From contig CAIPOF010000019.1 in the NCBI GenBank assembly GCA_903866605.1, positions 1 through 48,071 of the forward strand: a stretch of 48,071 bases of DNA. Reading direction: 5' to 3'. The position numbers and the translations under genes are program-made. Positions 28,642 to 38,229 of the stretch are shown in pieces. The notes beneath the pieces were generated by a model, which saw nothing but the letters and a program-made list of their open reading frames with translations, was not told where the DNA came from and did no database searches. Within the stretch, counting starts at the first letter, position 1; the number at the start of each line of letters is the position of its first letter. This stretch comes from an uncultured bacterium. GTDB lineage: Bacteria > Patescibacteriota > Saccharimonadia > Saccharimonadales > Saccharimonadaceae.

Positions 28642-29361
28642 TTATTTTGTGCCTTTGGGAAGACCTTTAATAATTACGGGCGATTGACGTTTATCCTTAT
28701 AGGCACGTGGTAACATTTGGTCGGGCGACCATGTTTTGATGAGTTCGTCCAGATCATTTGTGTGTTGATATTTACCGCTTACTCCATTTCGCCCGTCACT
28801 ATAATCACCCTCAACTGGTCCAGTCTTATGAAAAATTAATTGTCCTATTCTTTCACCGACTGGCAATATTACTGATTCATGTTGGTTCAGGTTGTATATT
28901 TCTAGCGTCAAACGATTAATATACCCAGGGTCAACCCAACCCGCATCAAAACAAACAGCAACACCGTTGCGTCCCCAACTACTTCGTGACTTAACCTCAC
29001 AGGCACCTCCGCGAGCCCGAATACCAATAAATTCATGGGTGTGGGCAAGAATTCTTTCACCGGGCCTGAGGACAATGACAGGATGGTCAGGCGGAACATT
29101 GGCAAATAGTTTATAGCCATTTTCTTTACACCACTCTTTATGTGGGACTGCGGCTAGAGGCCCGTTGAAATATCGCTTGACCTCACTTTTGTCAAATGGA
29201 TTGTAAACACGGGCACTGTCAAGGAATTCTTGCTTGTAGTAATTATGTCCTAATGTAAAATCCAAACTAGCCTCTGAAACGTGAGATTCATCATAAGGAA
29301 CAGATACAATTACGCCATCGGCAATAGCTTGTTTAATCTCAATATTACTGTAGACTCCCAT
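28642..29361 (-). CDS. dcd: dCTP deaminase / dUTPase-family protein
   Basis: VKSRSSWGRNGVAVCFDAGWVDPGYINRLTLEIYN, PVGERIGQLIFHK. Confidence 0.82.
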   Translation of the reverse strand: MGVYSNIEIKQAIADGVIVSVPYDESHVSEASLDFTLGHNYYKQEFLDSARVYNPFDKSEVKRYFNGPLAAVPHKEWCKENGYKLFANVPPDHPVIVLRPGERILAHTHEFIGIRARGGACEVKSRSSWGRNGVAVCFDAGWVDPGYINRLTLEIYNLNQHESVILPVGERIGQLIFHKTGPVEGDYSDGRNGVSGKYQHTNDLDELIKTWSPDQMLPRAYKDKRQSPVIIKGLPKGTK

Positions 29362-29424
29362 AATTTCCCTCTCTTATTCAGTGATTTATTGTAGCATAGT
29401 GCGTATATCTGATACCATAAATAT

Positions 29425-29922
29425 ATGAAGATTATTATTGTAGCATATGATAAAAACAACCTTATCGGTGGAAAAAATTCAATGTTATGGCAAGGCGAGA
29501 TGAAGGCCGATATACGTCATTTTCAAGACATCACGACTGGTAATGTAATTGTTATGGGCCGAAAAACATTTGAATCTATCGGTTCTCCACTGGCAAATAG
29601 GCAGAACATTGTAATTACGCACCAACCCTTGCAGATTAAGGGTGTCCAAATTGCCCATAGCCTGTCCGATGCCTATGGGTTGGCAGAACCCGACAAGGAT
29701 ATATATATTATTGGTGGTGGGCAAATCTATAAGCAAGCAATAGGTGGAGTCGACAGAATAATAGCAACCGAAATTGATTCAGTATTTACAGGTGATGTGT
29801 ATTTCCCTAAAATTTCAAGTGAATGGATTGAGATAGAACGCGAAAATCATTATGCAGACGAAGAAAATAAATATGACTATTCTTATGCCACATATTCTTT
29901 AAAACGTCCTAAACGGCAATAG
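29425..29922 (+). CDS. folA: Dihydrofolate reductase
   Basis: [60 protein letters not shown]. Confidence 0.93.
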   Translation: MKIIIVAYDKNNLIGGKNSMLWQGEMKADIRHFQDITTGNVIVMGRKTFESIGSPLANRQNIVITHQPLQIKGVQIAHSLSDAYGLAEPDKDIYIIGGGQIYKQAIGGVDRIIATEIDSVFTGDVYFPKISSEWIEIERENHYADEENKYDYSYATYSLKRPKRQ

Positions 29923-30826
29923 GAGCTTTAATCGCAGGATGTGGATGATAGTCAGATAGTTTAAAATCGTCAATCGTAAAGTCAAAAATTGATTTTACGT
30001 TAGGATTTATAGTCATTTTTGGTAATTTTTTTGGTTTTCGTGATAATTGAAGATTTACTTGATCGGTGTGATTCAGGTAAATATGTGCATCCCCAAATGT
30101 ATGGACAAACTCACCCAATTTTAGCCCTGTTACCTGTGCCACCATCATCGTAAGAAGTGCATAAGATGCAATATTAAAAGGCACCCCTAGCAGTGTGTCA
30201 GCACTTCGTTGATACAGCTGACTGCTTAACTTGCCGTTTATCACATAAAATTGGAATAAACTATGACAAGGCGGCAATCCGGCTTTGGCCATCTCTTGAA
30301 TGTCAGCAACATTCCAGGCTGAGACGATAATTCTACGTGAGTCTGGATTATTTTTTAGATTATCGATTGCTTCTTGAATTTGATCAATTTCACCACCTTT
30401 GCCATCTGGCCAATGACGCCATTGATAACCATAGACTGGACCTAAATTACCGAATCTCAATGCAAATTTATGATCTGTTTTAACTTTTTTGATAAAATTT
30501 TTTAGACCTGATTGCCACTCATCTGAACTAGTAGCAGGGATTTTTTTACCATTTATTTTTAAATACGCTTTATATGGCCACTCATCCCAAATATGAACAT
30601 CATTTTGAACTAGGTATTCAATATTGCATTCACCTTGTAAAAACCAAAGCAGTTCATGAATTATGCCACGAAGAAATAGTTCTTTTGTCGTGACTGCCGG
30701 AAAGCCTTTACTCAGATCAAATCTAATTTGACGTCCGAATACACTCTTTGTGCCAGTCCCCGTTCTGTCTGATTTAGTCGAACCGTTTTCATTTATGTCT
30801 ATTAACAAATCTAAATATTGCTTCAC
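29909..30826 (-). CDS. thyA: Thymidylate synthase
   Basis: [61 protein letters not shown]. Confidence 0.97.
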   Translation of the reverse strand: MKQYLDLLIDINENGSTKSDRTGTGTKSVFGRQIRFDLSKGFPAVTTKELFLRGIIHELLWFLQGECNIEYLVQNDVHIWDEWPYKAYLKINGKKIPATSSDEWQSGLKNFIKKVKTDHKFALRFGNLGPVYGYQWRHWPDGKGGEIDQIQEAIDNLKNNPDSRRIIVSAWNVADIQEMAKAGLPPCHSLFQFYVINGKLSSQLYQRSADTLLGVPFNIASYALLTMMVAQVTGLKLGEFVHTFGDAHIYLNHTDQVNLQLSRKPKKLPKMTINPNVKSIFDFTIDDFKLSDYHPHPAIKAPIAV

Positions 30827-30867
30827 TTTGCCTCCATGTATATAAATAGTATGACAGGTTTTAGATT

Positions 30868-31899
30868 TTAATTAACTACGTTTTCAACTTTTATCCCGGG
30901 ACCCTGCGTGGTGCTGATTGAAGTGGTTTTTACATAGGCACTTTTAAGTCCAGTTGGTTTTTGAGATTTTAGACTGTCAAAAAAAGCATTCGCGTTTTCT
31001 AGCAGTTTTACTGCACCAAATGAAACTTTTCCTATGCCTAAGTGAACAATAGATTGTTTATCGACACGATATTCAACTTTTCCGGCTTTGGCTTCTGTCA
31101 CGGCCCCTGCAACATTAGTTGCAACCGAACCACTCTTCGGGTTAGGCATCAGACCGCGGGGGCCTAATAGACGTGCATATTTACCAAGTTTAGGCATATA
31201 TTGAGGTGTTGCAACCAGAATATCGAAATTAATTTCTTCTTTATCAAGTTGTTTTAGAAAGTCTTCATCGCCAACAACATCAGCACCAGCATTTTTGGCT
31301 GCTGCGTGTTCGCTGTCGGGCGCAAATACAGCGACACGAACAGTTTTACCAGTTCCATTTGGAAGTGATACGGTTGCACGAATATTTTGATCAGCCTGAC
31401 GTGGGTCTACACCTAGGCGCACGTGGACTTCTACACTGGCATCAAATTTACTCGGATTAGTTTTAACTGCAATTTCAAGTGCTTCTTTCAGGTTGTAGGT
31501 AATTTTTTTATCAACCAATAACGCAACTTTTTGATATTTTTTGCCACGTCGTTCAATTAATGGACGAGTAACTGGCTTTGCTCCTTTTTTAACATGCGCT
31601 GTTTTTTCTTCGGACGTAGGCGTTGTGTCACCTTTCTCTTTGCGTTCTTCTTTGGCAATTTTTTCTGACACTTCCTTGATTGCCTTTTCACTGCGTTTAC
31701 CTGATTTAGCTAATTTTACATCTGTATCAGAAATTTCAGCAGTTACTGCTGTCTCTTTCTCGATTTTTGCAACTTTTTCAGGTTTTAGGGATGCTTCGGC
31801 TACGCCAATTGCCTTTTCAATCTCTGAAATAGTATTTTTGCTAGTTACTCCTAATTTAAGTTTTTTTGCTTTTTCAAGCAATTCTGGTTTTTTAGCCAT
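30868..31899 (-). CDS. rplA: 50S ribosomal protein L1 with ~110-aa N-terminal extension
   Basis: [42 protein letters not shown]; charged extension with a short helix-extension-helix-like segment at the N-terminus. Confidence 0.95.
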   Translation of the reverse strand: MAKKPELLEKAKKLKLGVTSKNTISEIEKAIGVAEASLKPEKVAKIEKETAVTAEISDTDVKLAKSGKRSEKAIKEVSEKIAKEERKEKGDTTPTSEEKTAHVKKGAKPVTRPLIERRGKKYQKVALLVDKKITYNLKEALEIAVKTNPSKFDASVEVHVRLGVDPRQADQNIRATVSLPNGTGKTVRVAVFAPDSEHAAAKNAGADVVGDEDFLKQLDKEEINFDILVATPQYMPKLGKYARLLGPRGLMPNPKSGSVATNVAGAVTEAKAGKVEYRVDKQSIVHLGIGKVSFGAVKLLENANAFFDSLKSQKPTGLKSAYVKTTSISTTQGPGIKVENVVN

Positions 31900-31992
31900 T
31901 TGGTGAACCCTTTCTGTGGTACAAACCCATATAAACTATATGGTCCCAACATTGATTTATTATCTTTACTATAGCATAAATTTAGTAAAATA

Positions 31993-32415
31993 CTAAACTA
32001 CTTCAACGCCCATTGAGCGGGCGGTGCCAGCAATGACTTTAACACGACCATCCATGTCAATGGCATTTAGCTGGTCTTTTTTGATCTCGGCAATTTCTTC
32101 TAATTGAGAACGAGTAATTTTGCCAACTTTTTCAAGGTGTGGCTTGCCACTTCCCTTTTTGATGCCAGTTTTTTCACGAATCAAATCATCGACTGGTTGT
32201 CCAAGTGATTCCCAAGTAAATGTGCGGTCTTCGTAAACTTGCAGATGAACGATAACGTCTTTGCCCATTAGGCCTTTGGTGGCTTCGTTAAATGGATTAA
32301 TAAAGTCCATCATATTTAATCCCCATTGCCCAAGCGTTGAACCAACAGGAGGACCGGCAGTTGCACGTCCTGCAGGAATACGTAATTTCAGATTTCCAAT
32401 AATTTTTTTTGCCAT
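31993..32415 (-). CDS. rplK: 50S ribosomal protein L11
   Basis: KLRIPAGRATAGPPVGSTLGQWGLNMMDFINPFNEAT. Confidence 0.97.
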   Translation of the reverse strand: MAKKIIGNLKLRIPAGRATAGPPVGSTLGQWGLNMMDFINPFNEATKGLMGKDVIVHLQVYEDRTFTWESLGQPVDDLIREKTGIKKGSGKPHLEKVGKITRSQLEEIAEIKKDQLNAIDMDGRVKVIAGTARSMGVEVV

Positions 32416-32438
32416 AATATTTATAATTCTCCGAATTT

Positions 32439-32527
32439 AGTAGGTGGTATATGGTAGGTGGTATATGGTAGGAGGTTATGCGCTGGCTTGAAGCTTGCCA
32501 ACTACTATCTACTATTTACTATCTACT
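32439..32527. repeat. Heptamer inverted-repeat element (family 2), upstream of rplK
   Basis: AGTAGGTGGTATATGGTAGGTGGTATATGGTAGG ... ACTACTATCTACTATTTACTATCTACT around TGGCTTGAAGCTTGCCA; period 7/14. Confidence 0.8.
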
Positions 32528-32556
32528 GCGACGTAGTCGCCTATGTAACTGGGGTA

Positions 32557-33102
32557 TTATACCTTACGAACCTGTAGGGCGTCAAGTTCAACTGACGTGT
32601 CGCGACCAAACATACTGACCATCACTTTGACCTTGCCTTTTTGCGTGTCAATTTCTGAGATAGATCCGTCGAACCCCTTAAATGGCCCATCGGTTATGCT
32701 AATAACCTCACCTAACTCAAAATCAATATTATGCTTAGGGTCTTCGACGCCCATGCGTCGCTTGATTTTGACTATTTCAGATTCAGAAACTGGTGTTGGC
32801 TCAGTACCAGTACCAACAAAACCGGTTACACCAGGGGTATTACGAATAATATACCATGTTTCATCCGTTAATTTCATCTCGACTAAGGCGTAACCTTGAA
32901 AAATTCGTTTTTCAACAACTTTACGTTTGCCATTCTTGATTTCAATCTGCTTTTCCTTGGGCACCATAACATCAAAAATCTTATCAGCCATATCAACTGC
33001 ATTTATTCGTTGGCGAATGCTTTCAGCAACCTTTTCTTCATAGCCACTATAGGTGTGAATTGCATACCATTGACGTGATGAATCGTATCGATTTTTTGAC
33101 AT
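32557..33102 (-). CDS. nusG: Transcription termination/antitermination factor NusG
   Basis: QWYAIHTYSGYEEKVAESI, FQGYALVEMKLTDETWYIIRNTPGVTGFVG, ITDGPFKGFDGSISEID. Confidence 0.97.
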   Translation of the reverse strand: MSKNRYDSSRQWYAIHTYSGYEEKVAESIRQRINAVDMADKIFDVMVPKEKQIEIKNGKRKVVEKRIFQGYALVEMKLTDETWYIIRNTPGVTGFVGTGTEPTPVSESEIVKIKRRMGVEDPKHNIDFELGEVISITDGPFKGFDGSISEIDTQKGKVKVMVSMFGRDTSVELDALQVRKV

Positions 33103-33110
33103 AATTTCCT

Positions 33111-33398
33111 TTATTTTATGATTAATTTAAATAACAAGTTAAATACCCAATCCAGGAATACAATAAGTGCAACAAAAAAACCAGTAAACATTACGACTGC
33201 GGCAGTCATTCCCCATGTCGCTCTGCGATTTGGCCATCTAACTTTTCGCAGCTCTTGCCAGGAACCTTTGAAATATCTACCCATAAAAATTATGGGCGCA
33301 ATAAATTTGTTAACAGGTTTTTCAGGCTCAACGACCTTTGTTACTATTGTTCTGTTCGACTTTTTGATCTTGTCGGCCACCGTATTACGCTCCTTCAT
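33111..33398 (-). CDS. secE: Preprotein translocase subunit SecE
   Basis: SWQELRKVRWPNRRATWGMTAAVVMFTGFFVALIVFLDWVF next to nusG. Confidence 0.92.
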   Translation of the reverse strand: MKERNTVADKIKKSNRTIVTKVVEPEKPVNKFIAPIIFMGRYFKGSWQELRKVRWPNRRATWGMTAAVVMFTGFFVALIVFLDWVFNLLFKLIIK

Positions 33399-33445
33399 CT
33401 GGCGATGAAATTAAATAGTCTGCTCGTGGCAGACTGTCAAGTATT

Positions 33446-33474
33446 AATATAGTCGAATTGACGCTAATAGTCAA
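33446..33474 (-). promoter_or_regulatory. Promoter of the secE-nusG operon
   Basis: Minus strand TTGACT-N17-TATATT. Confidence 0.6.
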
Positions 33475-33482
33475 TGGCATAA

Positions 33483-35114
33483 CTAATCATTATCTGCTTG
33501 TAATGTAAAGCTAAAGGTAGAGCCGAAGTTTAGACGACTGGTTAGAACAATTTTCGTGCCTATTTTATGGGCAAGTTTGCTAGCGACATAAAGTCCTAGC
33601 CCAGTCCCACTAGTTTCTCGTGTTCTAAAATCTTCGCTACGATAAAATTTGTCAAAAATCTTTAATCGATCTGTTTTACTAATTCCTATGCCGGTATCCT
33701 TAACAGCAAAAGTAATTATATTTGACTTTTGTTTGATAATAATTGTTACACTACCTTTTTTTGTGTACTTAATTGCATTAGTGATAAAATTTTGCAACAA
33801 CTCCTCTAGATACAATCGACTAACATGAATTTTTCCAATCTTGGGTGACATATCTAAGTTCAAATGGATACTTTTTACTTTGGCATCACTAGAATATTTT
33901 TTGTGCAGTTCGTGGGCCAAATCACGAACATCAATTTCTTCGGCATCATTTGAAACGCCTCGTTCGGCACGTGATAACGTGCTAAGGTCATTTACCATAC
34001 TAGCTAGAAACATAATTTGTTCATGAGCTGTACCAACTGCGTCACCTAGCATTTTTTTTGTCGCATCAGGGTGCTTCATCATTACTTGAAGGTTAGATAT
34101 ACTGCCTTCGGCAATTGTTATAGGGGTTCGAAGCTCGTGGCTGATGACACTAATAAATTCATCACGCTCTTCTTCAAGGCTCTTGGATTTGGTGATATCG
34201 CGCATAATGATTATGTTGCCGTCGTGTGTCTGGGACTTTTTAGAACGACTATAGCTACTCCGAATTGGAGAGTAAGTAATTTCTAGTCGAATTTTGTCAT
34301 CATCACCGAAAACATAATAAAGATCATCACGTTTAGTAACTTTTTTTGTATTCATTAATTCAGTATATAGACTGACTTCTTTGTTATTGGCATCAAATAA
34401 GTTTAAAATCTCATCTATATGATGTCCGTTCAGGCTGGTATTTGTATCTAACAGGTCTAAGCTGGCGGCGTTATAAACTCTAACTATGCCTTTCATATCT
34501 GTACTGATTACAGCATCCGCCAGGTTGTTGACGATTGTAAGAACTCGATCACGCTGTAGCGACTCTTGAATCTTGCTATCAGTCAATTCTTTAGCTGTGA
34601 TTTCTTGAAATTTAAATACATTTATGATTATTAGCCCGGTTATAAATATCACTCCTAACGAAATCAAATCGTTTGTTATTAGCATTCCATTTGTTCTGTT
34701 AGAAAAAAGTATATTTAGTCCGACAAGGAGGGACAAGAATATAATATTTAGTTGAAACCCACGTTTTGGATAATATACATATGTAGCGATTGATAAAATT
34801 AGCCAACAAACTAAAATAGGCGATGAAATTCCTGAAATAAAAATTAAATACGAACCTGCCAACAAGTGATATGCAACAAGCCTTAGGTAGGAATCTAACT
34901 TTGTCTTGCTGGGAAATAAAAACTGTAATGCTGATAAATATAACCACCAAAATGAGAACATTAAAAAACCGAAGTTATCAAAACTAAAGTTATTTTGTAT
35001 ATAACCTGACTGCACACTCACGCCGTATATGATTAAAATTGACGGTAAAAGTAGAGCGGCATAGCTGAAAACAGTTGCCGAACGAGGTTTATGAACTTTT
35101 CCACCCTCATACAT
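33483..35114 (-). CDS. Membrane sensor histidine kinase with PAS-like domain
   Basis: Multiple TMs, PAS-like ADAVISTDMKGIVRVYN, H-box ISVISHELRTPITIAEG, GTGLGLYVASKLAHK. Confidence 0.9.
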   Translation of the reverse strand: MYEGGKVHKPRSATVFSYAALLLPSILIIYGVSVQSGYIQNNFSFDNFGFLMFSFWWLYLSALQFLFPSKTKLDSYLRLVAYHLLAGSYLIFISGISSPILVCWLILSIATYVYYPKRGFQLNIIFLSLLVGLNILFSNRTNGMLITNDLISLGVIFITGLIIINVFKFQEITAKELTDSKIQESLQRDRVLTIVNNLADAVISTDMKGIVRVYNAASLDLLDTNTSLNGHHIDEILNLFDANNKEVSLYTELMNTKKVTKRDDLYYVFGDDDKIRLEITYSPIRSSYSRSKKSQTHDGNIIIMRDITKSKSLEEERDEFISVISHELRTPITIAEGSISNLQVMMKHPDATKKMLGDAVGTAHEQIMFLASMVNDLSTLSRAERGVSNDAEEIDVRDLAHELHKKYSSDAKVKSIHLNLDMSPKIGKIHVSRLYLEELLQNFITNAIKYTKKGSVTIIIKQKSNIITFAVKDTGIGISKTDRLKIFDKFYRSEDFRTRETSGTGLGLYVASKLAHKIGTKIVLTSRLNFGSTFSFTLQADND

Positions 35115-35205
35115 CTTGTGGCTATTATACTCGTTTTATTATTAATCGTCACCATTATTCTTTAAAAACAATTTTGTATTATCAAGAACTTTTCGACAAA
35201 ATATT

Positions 35206-35901
35206 TTAGATTGATGGGGTTAGCTTTTTTAAAGTACGACGATGCAATTTGTAATTAGGATCGGCCGACTCAACTAGTGACCAAAAAACCTTGCCATGAT
35301 TCATCTGCTTGGTGTGTGAAAGTTCATGAATGATGATGTAATCAATCAATTCAAAGTCTAATTTCATCAATGCAATATTTAAACTGACTGTTCCGTTGCT
35401 GCTATAGCTTCCCCAGCGTCCGCTAGCATGAGAAAATCTAACCTTTTTATATGAGTAGCCATATTTTTGAGCCAAGAATAATAATCGATTTGGTAAATAG
35501 CTTTTTGCCTCGATTCTGAGGGCTGAAATCACACAATCACGTATTGCACGTGATACGTCTGGGTCGGACAGCTTTTTACTGGTTGGTAAATTGACGACTA
35601 TCTTTTGCCCTTGTCGTTTGACGACAAGTTCTTGGTCCATTGAGGGTTGGATAATCAGCGTATGGCTTTTTCCTATTTGGACTCCATGTTCAAATACATA
35701 TTCCGGTTTTGATTTGTCTAATATTTCCCGAAGCTCATTTCTGGATTTTTTTAGTAAGTGTTTTACTAAAAATATGGGCGCATGCATTGGTAATGATGCA
35801 TGTAATGACCCGTCTGGCGCAACTCTAACTCGAACTTGAGTTGCAATAGGGCTTCGCCGAATTGTCACTTTGCCAAATTCTTTATCTTGAATTACAGGCA
35901 T
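35206..35901 (-). CDS. YgjP-like (DUF45) metallopeptidase-family protein
   Basis: HELSHTKQMNHGKVFW, RWGSYSSNGTVSLNIALMK. Confidence 0.85.
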   Translation of the reverse strand: MPVIQDKEFGKVTIRRSPIATQVRVRVAPDGSLHASLPMHAPIFLVKHLLKKSRNELREILDKSKPEYVFEHGVQIGKSHTLIIQPSMDQELVVKRQGQKIVVNLPTSKKLSDPDVSRAIRDCVISALRIEAKSYLPNRLLFLAQKYGYSYKKVRFSHASGRWGSYSSNGTVSLNIALMKLDFELIDYIIIHELSHTKQMNHGKVFWSLVESADPNYKLHRRTLKKLTPSI

Positions 35902-35913
35902 TAATACTCTTTT

Positions 35914-36507
35914 CTAACGAATCAAATAATTTCTACGTTTTGGTGGTTGGACTAGTGTATTTTGTTGACTATCATTTGGATGTGTTTGAATCATATGTTT
36001 TAAAACAATTTTTAATTGGCTAGCATAAGTATGTTTGCCACTAATAACAATGGCTTTTTCATGTATTTTTGGATCACTAAAGTGTTTTAGACTATTATTA
36101 AATTCCTCAGCACTTAGGGCTGGTTTCTCTAGAGATGATTTTAGGGAACGTTTTTTTGCAGATACTAGTTCGGTTTGAACCCAAATATACAATGGTTCGT
36201 AACCAGCTTTACGTGCAGTTTTTGAAATTGTTATACGATCAGATTGAAGACTGGTCCGACCTTCATAAATGACTGTCCGTTTTGTTTTTAAAACTTCATC
36301 AAGAATATAATTTGAAACTTTTAATAATATTTTATCTTCTTCGTCGTTGTACAATGGGTTCGTAAATATTTCTTTTCGTAATTTATCGAAGCTAATAATT
36401 GGAGCTTTGAAGGTTTCTGCAAAATGCTCTGCAAAAAAACTTTTTCCAGATCTTGGTATCCCTACCATTATTATCATATGTGGTTTTGTTGTGTCTTTTG
36501 CTTCCAT
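35914..36507 (-). CDS. P-loop kinase-like protein (zeta toxin/AAA_33-like)
   Basis: MIIMVGIPRSGKSFFAEHFAETF; likely ATG at 36507. Confidence 0.75.
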   Translation of the reverse strand: MEAKDTTKPHMIIMVGIPRSGKSFFAEHFAETFKAPIISFDKLRKEIFTNPLYNDEEDKILLKVSNYILDEVLKTKRTVIYEGRTSLQSDRITISKTARKAGYEPLYIWVQTELVSAKKRSLKSSLEKPALSAEEFNNSLKHFSDPKIHEKAIVISGKHTYASQLKIVLKHMIQTHPNDSQQNTLVQPPKRRNYLIR

Positions 36508-36640
36508 ATAAGACAGTATAACAAATGTGTTGCCAAATAAATACACAGCTAAATGTAGTAACACTAAAAATATATGCTATGAATATTTATAAACATATAG
36601 TATGCTAGCAGTATTAACATAAGTGTTTTTACAGAAAAAA

Positions 36641-38023
36641 ATGACGAAAAAATCTAGCAAACTAAAAAAATTTACTCGAGAATTTTCTTCTATTGAGAAA
36701 CATGCCAAAAAAAATATTCTAAAACGGATGATACGTAGAAAACAATTTAGTAGATTCTTACATATATTGGGTCCTGGTATAGTAACTGGTGCAGCCGATG
36801 ATGATCCTTCAGGAATTGCAACCTATTCTCAGGCTGGAGCAGCCTATGGATATGGGTTTTTATGGACTTTTCCAATTATGCTGCCACTTATGGTCGCAGT
36901 GCAGGATTCATGTTCTAGAATAGGTGCTGTAACTGGTAAGGGACTTGCGGCAGTTATTAAAGATAACTATAGTAAAAAATTACTATACATGTCTGTTGTA
37001 CTGGTAGTAGTAGCTAATACGGTTAATATTGGATCGGACTTAGGCGCGATGGCTGCAACGACTCAACTATTTGTTGATTTGCCCTATTTCCTATTAGCAT
37101 TAATGTACGCCGTTGTTATCATTTTCTTAATTATATTCGTAAGCTATAAAAAGTATGTAAAAATTCTTAAATGGTTAGCTATTGCACTGCTAGCTTACCC
37201 AGTTACGGCTTTTATGGTAGGTCAGAATTGGTCAGAATTAATTCGAAACACTTTTTTTGTTATTCCAACAATTAATTCTACGACAATATATATTTTAGTT
37301 GGCATACTTGGGACAACTATTTCTCCATATTGCTTTTTTTGGGATACGTCAGAAACTGTCGAAGAAGAGATTTCGCATCATCGCTTGGCTGCACTTGGAA
37401 ATATTCCTAAAATAAGCAAAAGATTCCTAAAAGATGTTCGACTGGATAATTTAATTGGTATGAGTTTATCAACGATTATTGCATGGTTCATTGTAGTAGT
37501 ATGCGCATCGGTATTATTTCAAAATGGTGTACGTGACATTAGCACTGCGGCTGACGCCGCTCGTGCTCTTCAGCCACTGGTTAATGGATTCCCATACGCC
37601 GGATTAATCGCTAAATTTATATTTTCATTTGGTATTATTGGAATCGGTTTGCTAGCTATACCGACACTGGCTGGCTCATCAGCTTATGCTATATCAGAAA
37701 CATTGGGATGGAAAGAAGGTCTATATCGTAAATTTAGTAAGGCGATTGGGTTTTATGCCGTAATCATTACGGCTACAGTCGTTGGATTGGTAATAAATAT
37801 ACTGGGTATCAATCCCATCCAAGCATTGATATTTACAGCCGTTTTTAACGGTGTTGCCGCAGTACCCCTAATTTGGATGATTGTTAGAATTGGGAATAAT
37901 TCACAAATTATGGGTGAATATAAAAATGGCGTGGTATCAAACATTTTTGTAAAGATTGCTCTTGTTGTAATGACACTGGCAGTATTGGCATTATTCTTTT
38001 TTATGGCAGTTGGAAAAGTTTAG
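36641..38023 (+). CDS. Nramp-related divalent cation transporter with noncanonical metal-site motifs
   Basis: GPGIVTGAADDDPSGIATYSQAGAAYG and GTTISPYCFFWDTSETVEEE; ATG at 36641 or upstream GTG at 36623. Confidence 0.85.
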   Translation: MTKKSSKLKKFTREFSSIEKHAKKNILKRMIRRKQFSRFLHILGPGIVTGAADDDPSGIATYSQAGAAYGYGFLWTFPIMLPLMVAVQDSCSRIGAVTGKGLAAVIKDNYSKKLLYMSVVLVVVANTVNIGSDLGAMAATTQLFVDLPYFLLALMYAVVIIFLIIFVSYKKYVKILKWLAIALLAYPVTAFMVGQNWSELIRNTFFVIPTINSTTIYILVGILGTTISPYCFFWDTSETVEEEISHHRLAALGNIPKISKRFLKDVRLDNLIGMSLSTIIAWFIVVVCASVLFQNGVRDISTAADAARALQPLVNGFPYAGLIAKFIFSFGIIGIGLLAIPTLAGSSAYAISETLGWKEGLYRKFSKAIGFYAVIITATVVGLVINILGINPIQALIFTAVFNGVAAVPLIWMIVRIGNNSQIMGEYKNGVVSNIFVKIALVVMTLAVLALFFFMAVGKV

Positions 38024-38148
38024 TTAGTTTAATGTAAAAATTAATGACTGAATGAAACAGGCGAGACGTACAAATCATCTTTTAGCACCTATCATTACTA
38101 TTTACAAATAATCATAAGTATGTTATGCTATTAATAATTTTAGGAGTT

Positions 38149-38172
38149 ACATAAACACTATAGTTTTTATGT
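38149..38172. promoter_or_regulatory. 24-nt dyad, candidate operator upstream of the GGDEF gene
   Basis: ACATAAACACTATAGTTTTTATGT, symmetric at 22 of 24 positions. Confidence 0.5.
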
Positions 38173-38229
38173 TATGTTAAAATAGATAACTACAAACCAG
38201 ATATTCATTATGTAATAAATTGGAGATAA

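Noticed and set aside
33417-33435. AGTCTGC-tcgtg-GCAGACT hairpin as terminator
   Set aside because: Lies just downstream of the secE promoter with no U-tract; a plain 5'UTR hairpin is more likely.
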